Origin: Isoptericola sp. BMS4
Lineage (GTDB): Bacteria > Actinomycetota > Actinomycetes > Actinomycetales > Cellulomonadaceae
Direction of reading: 5' to 3'
Length of the DNA stretch: 64,000 nucleotides
NCBI RefSeq assembly: GCF_011634835.1
Contig: NZ_SIRP01000001.1
Location: forward strand, 3,839,748 to 3,903,747
Both the position numbers and the translations under genes were made by a program. The notes beneath the pieces were generated by a model. The model made no database searches and had not been told where the DNA came from. It saw only the letters and a list, made by a program, of their open reading frames with translations. How positions within the stretch are numbered: the stretch's first letter is position 1; every line of letters starts with the position of its first letter. Positions 58,113 through 64,000 of this stretch are shown piece by piece.

Positions 58113-58850
58113 ATGAGCACACCAGAGGCACGTCTCGTCGTGGTCGACGACGAGCCCAACATCCGTGAGCTGCTGTCCACCTCCCTGCGGTTCGCGGGGT
58201 TCGAGGTGCACGCGGCGGCCGACGGCAACGGTGCCCTGCAGCTGGTGCGCGACACCGAGCCGGACCTGGTGGTGCTCGACGTCATGCTGCCGGACATGGA
58301 CGGCTTCACCGTCACGCGGCGCATGCGGTCCACCGGCCGGCACACGCCCGTGCTCTTCCTCACCGCGCGGGACGACACGCAGGACAAGATCCAGGGGCTC
58401 ACGGTCGGCGGCGACGACTACGTCACCAAGCCGTTCAGCCTCGAGGAGGTGGTCGCACGCATCCGGGCCGTGCTGCGTCGCACGCACGCCGGGGAGCCCG
58501 AGGACGAAGCCGTGCTGCACGTCGGCGACCTGGAGCTCGACGAGGACTCGCACGAGGTGCGGCGCGCCGGGGTCGAGATCGACCTGTCCCCCACCGAGTT
58601 CAAGCTGCTGCGGTACCTCATGCTCAACGCCGGCCGCGTGCTGTCGAAGTCGCAGATCCTCGACCACGTGTGGCAGTACGACTGGGGCGGGGACGCGAAC
58701 ATCGTCGAGTCGTACATCTCCTACCTGCGGCGCAAGCTCGACAACCTCGTCGTCACGGGGCCGGACGGGGACGACGTGACGCTGCCCGCCATGATCCACA
58801 CGAAGCGTGGCGTGGGCTACCTGCTGCGGGCACCGCAGACGCCGCGATGA
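58113..58850 (+). CDS. OmpR-family response regulator
   Basis: A 245-residue DNA-binding regulator. Receiver domain with acidic pocket VVDDEPN (D12, D13), phospho-acceptor D56 in LVVLDVMLPDMDGF, Thr in FLTARDD and Lys106 in DDYVTKPFSLEE. C-terminal winged helix: IDLSPTEFKLLRYLMLNAGRVLSKSQILDHVWQYDWGGDANIVESYISYLRRKLD. It is close to the TrcR/MprA/PhoP group. Overlaps the kinase start (ATGA), a clear two-component operon; regulon unknown. Confidence 0.95.
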   Translation: MSTPEARLVVVDDEPNIRELLSTSLRFAGFEVHAAADGNGALQLVRDTEPDLVVLDVMLPDMDGFTVTRRMRSTGRHTPVLFLTARDDTQDKIQGLTVGGDDYVTKPFSLEEVVARIRAVLRRTHAGEPEDEAVLHVGDLELDEDSHEVRRAGVEIDLSPTEFKLLRYLMLNAGRVLSKSQILDHVWQYDWGGDANIVESYISYLRRKLDNLVVTGPDGDDVTLPAMIHTKRGVGYLLRAPQTPR

Positions 58851-60310
58851 CGACGCCCTCGCCGCCCGCCGCACCGCGCCGCTGGGGCCTGCTGGAGCGG
58901 GTCCCGCTGCGCACGCGCCTGGTGACGATCACGGTGCTGCTCCTGACGGCGGGCCTGATCCTGGCGACGATCGTGACCCGCACGGTGGTGTCGGACTACC
59001 TGGTAGAACAGGTGGACCAGCAGCTGAAGCGGTCCGCGACGGAGGTCGCGAAGGTCACGCTCCAGCAGCCGGACTCCCCGTCGCCGCGGGTGCCCACGGA
59101 CTACGCCGTGACGATCCGCGACACCGAGGGCGTCGGCGACACGATCGGATGGCCCCAGACGATCGCGCGCTTCGGAACCCCGGCCATTCCTGCCGAGACG
59201 CTGAGCGAGGTCGCCGACCGCCAGGGCGAACCCTTCACCGTCGACGCGACCGGCGGCGAGACGCCGAGCTCGTGGCGCGTCGTGCCGTCCATCTACTCGG
59301 TCGACGGCCAGGTGGAGGGCGAGGTGTACGTCGCGCTGCCGCTGAGCGACGTGGAGCAGACCGTCTCGTTCCTCACCCGGTCGCTGCTGGTCTCCGGCCT
59401 GGGCATCGTGCTGCTCGGCGGCGGGACGGCGCTGCTGCTGGTGCACCGCTCGCTGCGGCCGCTGCGGCGCATCGAGACGACGGCGGCCGCCATCGCGGGC
59501 GGTGACCTCTCCCAGCGCGTCCCCGAGCGTCCGCCGTCGACCGAGGTGGGGTCGCTCTCCGCGTCCCTCAACACGATGCTCGCGCACATCGAGCGGGCGT
59601 TCGCCGCGCAGGAGGAGTCCGAGCAGCGGATGCGCCGGTTCGTCTCCGACGCGAGCCACGAGCTGCGCACGCCGCTCGCGACGGTCAAGGGGTACGGCGA
59701 GCTGTACCGGATGGGCGCGCTCGACACGAGCGACAAGGTCGACGACACGATGGGCCGCATCGAGGACTCCGCCCGCCGGATGAGCACCCTGGTGGGCGAC
59801 CTGCTCGTGCTCGCGCGCCTCGACGAGGGCCGCCCCCTGCGCCGCGACCCCGTGGACCTGGTGGCGATGACCCACGACGCCGCCCAGGACCTGCACGCGC
59901 TCGACCCGGAGCGCGCCGTCGCGGTCACCGGGCTGGACGGCACCGACGTGCCGTCGTCCCTCACCGTGACGGGCGACCAGGACCGGCTGCGCCAGGTCCT
60001 GACGAACCTGGTCGGGAACGTGGCGCGGCACACTCCGGCGGGGTCCCCGGCCGAGCTCGCCGTGGGCGCGGCCGACGGGCAGGCCGTCGTCGAGGTCCGC
60101 GACCACGGCGCGGGGATCACCCCTGAGCAGGCCGAGCGGGTCTTCGAGCGCTTCTACCGGGCCGACTCGTCTCGCAACCGCTCGTCCGGCGGGTCCGGGC
60201 TCGGGATGGCGATCGTGGCCGCCATCGTGGGCGCCCACACGGGCCACGTCTCGGTCCGCGAGACCCCGGGCGGGGGGCTTACCGTCCAGGTGAGGCTGCC
60301 TGCCGACTGA
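58847..60310 (+). CDS. Sensor histidine kinase (HAMP, HisKA, HATPase)
   Basis: A 487-residue membrane kinase. TM1 (about 24-46), an extracellular sensing loop (47-172), TM2 (about 178-200), HAMP domain (about 200-252), dimerisation/phospho-acceptor helix with H271 in FVSDASHELRTPLATVKGY, then the ATP domain with N box LTNLVGNVARHTP, G1 DHGAGIT, F box FERFYRA and G2 GGSGLGMAIV. Pairs with the preceding response regulator. The two-helix topology with a 125-residue loop suggests an envelope signal. Confidence 0.95.
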   Translation: MTTPSPPAAPRRWGLLERVPLRTRLVTITVLLLTAGLILATIVTRTVVSDYLVEQVDQQLKRSATEVAKVTLQQPDSPSPRVPTDYAVTIRDTEGVGDTIGWPQTIARFGTPAIPAETLSEVADRQGEPFTVDATGGETPSSWRVVPSIYSVDGQVEGEVYVALPLSDVEQTVSFLTRSLLVSGLGIVLLGGGTALLLVHRSLRPLRRIETTAAAIAGGDLSQRVPERPPSTEVGSLSASLNTMLAHIERAFAAQEESEQRMRRFVSDASHELRTPLATVKGYGELYRMGALDTSDKVDDTMGRIEDSARRMSTLVGDLLVLARLDEGRPLRRDPVDLVAMTHDAAQDLHALDPERAVAVTGLDGTDVPSSLTVTGDQDRLRQVLTNLVGNVARHTPAGSPAELAVGAADGQAVVEVRDHGAGITPEQAERVFERFYRADSSRNRSSGGSGLGMAIVAAIVGAHTGHVSVRETPGGGLTVQVRLPAD

Positions 60311-60439
60311 CGGGCGTCATCCCTGGTCGTCGCCGTCGCGGGCCGTCCGGAGGAGATGTCGGCGGACGGTCGTAATCTGGCTTGAGGTAGGGCAGAATGC
60401 AGCGGCCGACCCAGTCCGACGACCGAAGGCCTGATTGCC

Positions 60440-61177
60440 ATGGGCGTGATCGACGCCGACGCACCCGCGTGGTTCCTCTCTGCCTTCCTCCGGGCCGCGC
60501 ACGGTGCCGGGGCGACCGCCGACGACGCGGCGCTGCGGGCCGTCGGGGAGGACCTCGTGGCGCGCTGGACCGCGCCGGACCGCCGGTTCCACAACCTGCG
60601 GCACCTCGCCGACGTGCTGCACCGGGTGGACGAGCTCGCGGAGGAGACCCACGAGCCCGACGTGGTGCGCCTGGCGGCCTGGTACCACGGCGCGGTGTTC
60701 GACGCCGACCGCAAGGTCGCGTACGCCACGCAGGGCGGGGAGCAGACCACCGTCAGCGCGGAGCTCGCCCGGACCCAGCTGAACGGGCTCGGGATCCCGG
60801 CGGCCAGGGCGGAGCGGGTGGCACGGCTGGTGGACTCGGTGGCCCGGCACAAGCCGATCGCCGGCGACGTCGACTCCGCGGTGCTCAACGACGCCGACCT
60901 GGGCATGCTGGCCTCCGAGCCGCAGCGCTACCGCGAGTACACCGCGGACGTCCGTGCCGAGTACGCGCACATCCCCCTGCCCGACTACCTCGACGCCCGG
61001 ATCCGGGTGCTGACCAAGCTGCTCCAGCGCCCGTCGCTGTACTGGAGCCCGCTCGGGTCGGCGTGGGAGGAGCCGGCACGGCAGAACGTCGACGCCGAGC
61101 TGCACCGGCTGCTCAAGGAACGCCGGAAGCTCGCCGACCAGACGCCTTCCGGCCCGGAGCGTCGCCCGGAGGACTGA
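60440..61177 (+). CDS. HD-superfamily metal-dependent phosphohydrolase
   Basis: A 245-residue predicted hydrolase of the family with HNLRHLADVL and LAAWYHGAVFD motifs: His53-type metal ligands in RRFHNLRHLADVLHR, the degenerate HD in WYHGAVFDADRK, and Asp in VLNDADLGML. Substrate unknown. ATG at 60440 with GAAGG upstream. A gap of 129 bp separates it from the kinase gene and 143 bp from the WXG100 gene. Confidence 0.85.
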   Translation: MGVIDADAPAWFLSAFLRAAHGAGATADDAALRAVGEDLVARWTAPDRRFHNLRHLADVLHRVDELAEETHEPDVVRLAAWYHGAVFDADRKVAYATQGGEQTTVSAELARTQLNGLGIPAARAERVARLVDSVARHKPIAGDVDSAVLNDADLGMLASEPQRYREYTADVRAEYAHIPLPDYLDARIRVLTKLLQRPSLYWSPLGSAWEEPARQNVDAELHRLLKERRKLADQTPSGPERRPED

Positions 61178-61320
61178 GCCGGGCCGCGACGCGGGGCCCG
61201 CCCCGCCGCCGTCCACAGGGTTGTCCACAGGCCCGGCGGCCGCCCGCCCTCGGTCGTCCTGCGCCGCCTAGCGTCGTCGTCGGCATCCCGGCCACGGGAG
61301 ACGACGACGAAGGAGGGCAC

Positions 61321-61611
61321 GTGCGGTACGAGGTCGACAGCGAGCGGGTGGCACAGGCGAGCGCGGCGGTCAGCGGGTCGGTGGGCGTGATCCGCACCGA
61401 GGTGGGCGCGATGATGCGGCACCTGCAGGACCTGCAGACGAGCTGGCACGGCAGCGCCGCGACGTCGTTCGCGGGCGTGATGGGCCAGTGGCAGGCGACG
61501 CAGACCCAGGTGGAGGCGGCGCTCGACTCGGTGACGGCGGCGCTCTCGGCGGCGTCGAGCACCTACGCGGACGCGGAGGCGCAGGCCACGCGCCTGTTCA
61601 GCACCCGCTGA
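61321..61611 (+). CDS. Orphan WXG100 (EsxA-like) protein
   Basis: A 96-residue helical-hairpin protein with the size and central motif of WXG100 proteins, here W-H-G in LQTSWHGSAATSFAGVMGQW. N-terminal helix about 6-38, C-terminal helix about 52-90 ending ATRLFSTR. GTG start with an excellent AAGGAGGG 6 nt upstream. Such proteins are usually exported by an ESX/type VII system, but no ESX genes are nearby and there is no C-terminal YxxxD/E signal. A terminator follows. Confidence 0.88.
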   Translation: MRYEVDSERVAQASAAVSGSVGVIRTEVGAMMRHLQDLQTSWHGSAATSFAGVMGQWQATQTQVEAALDSVTAALSAASSTYADAEAQATRLFSTR

Positions 61612-61635
61612 GCGTCCGGAGCGAGGCGGGGACGG

Positions 61636-61674
61636 CGAGGGGTCGTGTCGCGAGGCTCGCGTCACGACCCCTCG
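61636..61674 (+). terminator. Terminator hairpin after the WXG100 gene
   Basis: Perfect 12-bp outer stem (61636-61647 with 61663-61674), with inner CGCGAG/CTCGCG pairing extending it, 25 nt after the stop. Confidence 0.75.
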
Positions 61675-61705
61675 TCGTCCCCGCCGGGCCGAGCGGGCGC
61701 ACTTC

Positions 61706-61767
61706 TTGACATCGCCGGCCGACGAGGCGCATAGTCCTCACACGTGTGAGTCCCTGACACGTGTGAG
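61706..61767 (+). promoter_or_regulatory. Promoter and twin LacI-type operators of the GH32 gene
   Basis: -35 TTGACA (61706-61711), 18-nt spacer, -10 CATAGT (61730-61735). Operators CTCACACGTGTGAG (perfect palindrome, 61737-61750) and CTGACACGTGTGAG (61754-61767) follow, centres 17 bp apart, covering the transcription start. The second ends in the GAGGAG ribosome site. Confidence 0.85.
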
Positions 61768-61775
61768 GAGTGAAG

Positions 61776-63080
61776 ATGACCGTGGGCCAGTCGCTCGACC
61801 CGTTCCCCTGCCTGCACGTGCGCCCCGAGCGCGGCTGGGTGAACGACCCCAACGGCCTGCTGCGCGTGGGCGACCGCTACCACGTGTTCTTCCAGCACAA
61901 CCCGGACCGCCCGCGCCACGAGGCGATCTGCTGGGGGCACGTCAGCTCCACCGACCTGCTGCGCTGGGAGCCGGAACCGGTCGCGCTGCGGCCCCGGCCG
62001 GAGGGCCCGGACGCCGTCGGCTGCTGGAGCGGCGTCGCGACGGTGGACGACGGGGTGCCGACACTGGTCTACACGGCGATCCGCGAGACCCCGACCGGCT
62101 CGGCGGTCGTGCTCGCGCCCGCCGACGATCCGGCCGACCCGCACCTGGCCTCCTGGACGGCGGAGCCCGCGCCCGTCGAGGAGATGCCGCCCGTGGACGG
62201 CATCGACCAGGTGCGCGACCCCTTCCTGTTCCGCGCCGGCGGGCACCGCTGGGCGGTCCAGGGCGCCGGCCTGACGGACGGCACCCCGCTCGTGCTCGTC
62301 TACCTCGCCGACGACCTGCACGCGTGGGAGTACCGCGGTGTGCTGGTCGAGGGGCGCCCCGGCTCGACCGCCGCACGGGTCGCCGAGGCCGACGTCTGGG
62401 AGTGCCCGCAGCTGGTGGAGACGGGCGACGCCTGGACGCTGGTGGTCTCGCAGTGGCACCGGGACGGGCCACAGCAGCTGTGCGGGGTCGCCGCGCTCGT
62501 CGGCGACCTCGACCTGTCCGCCGTCGCCGACGGCGGTGGCCCGCGGTTCGTGCCGGCGTCGGGCGGTCCCGTCGACACGGGCCCCGACTTCTACGCCCCG
62601 CAGGTGCTCGCCGAGCCCGGCCGCGGGCTGCTGCTCGGCTGGACGTGGGAGGGCCGCGGCCAGGACGAGGTGGATGCCGCCGGGTGGGCCGGCGCGCTGA
62701 CCTTCCCCCGGGAGGTGTCGCTCGACGGCGGCCGCCTCGCGAGCCGTCCCGCGCGAGAGCTGACCGGCCTGCGCCGCGACGTGCTGCACGACGGCACCGT
62801 GGCCGGCGGGCTGGACGTCGACACGCCCGCGTTCGAGGTCGAGGCCGCCACGGCCGGCCGGGTCTCGGTGTCGCTGTCGGGGCCGGACGGCGTGCGGCCG
62901 GTGTGGTCCGGCGACGTGGCGGCCGGCGGGCGGACACTCGTCGACGGCAGCGTCGTCGAGGTGTTCGCCGGGCCCGTGCCGCACACGCTGCGCGCCTACC
63001 CCGCACGGGGAGAACGCTGGCTCGTCGAGGCGGACGTGCCCGTGGCCGCCTGGCGGCTCGGGCTCCCGGACGCTCGCTGA
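61776..63080 (+). CDS. Glycoside hydrolase family 32 (beta-fructosidase)
   Basis: A 434-residue sucrose/fructan hydrolase, apparently cytoplasmic (no signal peptide). Nucleophile D24 in WVNDPNGL, transition-state Asp148 in QVRDPFLF and acid/base E209 in VWECPQL, the three GH32 signatures, plus VFFQHNP and GCWSGV. C-terminal beta-sandwich from about 330. The ATG at 61776 is preferred over a GTG two codons earlier because GAGGAG is then 5 nt away. Likely repressed by the LacI protein encoded convergently. Confidence 0.93.
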   Translation: MTVGQSLDPFPCLHVRPERGWVNDPNGLLRVGDRYHVFFQHNPDRPRHEAICWGHVSSTDLLRWEPEPVALRPRPEGPDAVGCWSGVATVDDGVPTLVYTAIRETPTGSAVVLAPADDPADPHLASWTAEPAPVEEMPPVDGIDQVRDPFLFRAGGHRWAVQGAGLTDGTPLVLVYLADDLHAWEYRGVLVEGRPGSTAARVAEADVWECPQLVETGDAWTLVVSQWHRDGPQQLCGVAALVGDLDLSAVADGGGPRFVPASGGPVDTGPDFYAPQVLAEPGRGLLLGWTWEGRGQDEVDAAGWAGALTFPREVSLDGGRLASRPARELTGLRRDVLHDGTVAGGLDVDTPAFEVEAATAGRVSVSLSGPDGVRPVWSGDVAAGGRTLVDGSVVEVFAGPVPHTLRAYPARGERWLVEADVPVAAWRLGLPDAR

Positions 63081-63085
63081 GCACT

Positions 63086-63117
63086 GCGCCCGTCACCCCC
63101 GCGGGGGTGACGGGCGC
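63086..63117. terminator. Bidirectional terminator
   Basis: Perfect 15-bp stem (63086-63100 with 63103-63117) around a GC centre, between the convergent GH32 and LacI genes. Confidence 0.8.
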
Positions 63118-63142
63118 GTCGGCGCTCACGGGCGTGCGGCGG

Positions 63143-64000
63143 TCAGCAGGGCGGCGGCGCGACCGACTCCCGTTCCACGAGGTCGCAGGGCACGAGCACC
63201 CGTTCGCGCAGAGGCGTCTCGTCCCCGGTGGCGACGGCGTCGAGCACCATCTCCGCCGCGACGGCGCCGATGCGGGCGTGCGGCAGCGCGACCGTCGTCA
63301 GCGGCGGCACCGCGCGCGACGCGATCCGCTCCTCGTCGTCGTAGCCCACCAGGGTGAGGTCCTGCGGGACGCGCAGCCCGAGCCGCGTCGCGGCGAGCGC
63401 CACCCCCAGGGCGAGGCGGTCGTTCGCGCACAGGATCGCCGTCGGACGGTCGGGGCGCTCCAGCAGGCGGGACGCCACGTGGTAGCCGGTGTCGATGTCC
63501 CACCCGACGCGCTGGACGCGCGACTCCCCCGCGACACGGGTCGACCCCGCCCCGTCGCCGAGCACCTCGGCCAGGGCGCGCTCGAAGCCCTCGACGCGCC
63601 GCGCCACGGCCGGCACCGGCGGGCGCCCGGGCGGCTCCGACCCGGCGAGGTACGTCACGTCCCGGTGCCCGGCGTCGAGGACCGCGCGGGTCGCCGCGTG
63701 CTGGCCGCCGACCTCGTCGGGCACGATGCCGGCACCGCGCTCGTCGAAGCAGTTGGCCAGCACGGTCGGCAGCTCGGCCATGGCGCCGGGGACCGTCGTG
63801 GGTCGCATCGACATCGCCGCGTACACGAAGGCGTCCACCTGCCGCGCCCGGAGCAGCCGCACCGCCTCGTCCTCGCGCTCGAGGTCCGAGCCCGTGTCCA
63901 TGAGGAAGAGCAGGTAGCCGCGCTCGAGGGCCGCGTCGCGGGCGCCCTGGACGAGCCGCCCCCCGAACGGCGAGGTCGCGATCTCGTCGGCGACCAGCCC
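63143..64000 (-). CDS. LacI-family repressor (partial, N-terminus off the right edge)
   Basis: The last 285 residues of a LacI/GalR regulator; the DNA-binding domain lies beyond the window. The visible ligand domain begins GLVADEIATSPFGGRLVQGARDAALERGY and continues with DAFVYAAMSMRP, VLDAGHRDVTYLAGS, PTAILCANDRLALGVALAA, LTLVGYDDEERIASRAVPPLTTV, all standard for the family. Its neighbour GH32 and the twin CACACGTGTG palindromes at 61737-61767 make it the presumed repressor of fructan/sucrose use. Confidence 0.92.
   Translation of the reverse strand, partial: GLVADEIATSPFGGRLVQGARDAALERGYLLFLMDTGSDLEREDEAVRLLRARQVDAFVYAAMSMRPTTVPGAMAELPTVLANCFDERGAGIVPDEVGGQHAATRAVLDAGHRDVTYLAGSEPPGRPPVPAVARRVEGFERALAEVLGDGAGSTRVAGESRVQRVGWDIDTGYHVASRLLERPDRPTAILCANDRLALGVALAATRLGLRVPQDLTLVGYDDEERIASRAVPPLTTVALPHARIGAVAAEMVLDAVATGDETPLRERVLVPCDLVERESVAPPPC

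Noticed and set aside
61221-61229. TTGTCCACA, a perfect actinobacterial DnaA box
   Set aside because: A single box with one partial neighbour (GTCCACAGG at 61211) and no dnaA/dnaN context; not an origin.

Overview
The window is very GC-rich and gene-dense. It has many GTG starts, ATGA/GTGA overlaps and apparent leaderless promoters. Gene content points to an actinobacterium, most likely a Micrococcales member of the Promicromonosporaceae/Cellulomonadaceae type; that placement is an inference. Supporting content includes DtxR/IdeR-type regulation, c-di-AMP riboswitches before NlpC/P60 hydrolases, DUF3027 and DUF2530 proteins, a bacterial XPB helicase with its Helicase_C_3 partner, BioYMN, a WXG100 protein and a secreted CBM20 amylase. 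I found no tRNA, rRNA, CRISPR array, prophage or recognised insertion sequence.

Layout, 1-13 kb: the end of a MocR-like aminotransferase; a membrane protein with a long Thr/Gly/Asp tail; an ectoine/hydroxyectoine-type ABC importer (ehuBCDA) divergent from an FCD-type GntR regulator; a serine hydrolase; a YtrA-type GntR operon with a DrrAB-like exporter; a DUF559 nuclease bracketed by two near-identical 60-nt perfect hairpins; and a tandem universal stress protein. 13-18 kb: two paralogous NlpC/P60 hydrolases, each with the same promoter (GTGACA-N17-TACGGT) and its own c-di-AMP riboswitch, then a DtxR/IdeR regulator and serC.

18-34 kb: a stand-alone MHYT protein and an MFS exporter; all four dTDP-L-rhamnose genes (rfbA, D, C, B) on alternating strands; UDP-glucose dehydrogenase; a purine permease; a polyprenyl-phosphate sugar transferase, which together suggest surface polysaccharide synthesis; small membrane and lipoprotein genes; and a conserved actinobacterial block of a sacsin-like ATPase, DUF3027 and a cold-shock protein. 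34-41 kb: a TetR/dehydrogenase pair with repeated operators, an OsmC protein and the Helicase_C_3/XPB pair. 41-46 kb: a LacI-controlled cytoplasmic sulfatase beside its formylglycine-generating enzyme, and a secreted GH13 alpha-amylase.

46-64 kb: an operon joining the biotin ECF transporter (bioY, bioM, bioN) to an acyl-CoA ligase and a thiolase-like protein that lacks two of the usual catalytic residues; a repeat array; an AI-2E transporter that reads in frame into a TPM-domain protein; PspA; a NYN protein; a membrane protein; a two-component system; an HD hydrolase; an orphan WXG100 protein; and a LacI-regulated GH32 fructan/sucrose hydrolase whose putative repressor gene runs off the right edge.

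The best candidate for something undescribed is the hairpin-DUF559-hairpin unit at 11061-12162. It looks like a nuclease gene travelling with palindromic repeats, and a third hairpin with the same terminal boxes but a different interior lies at 310-371.
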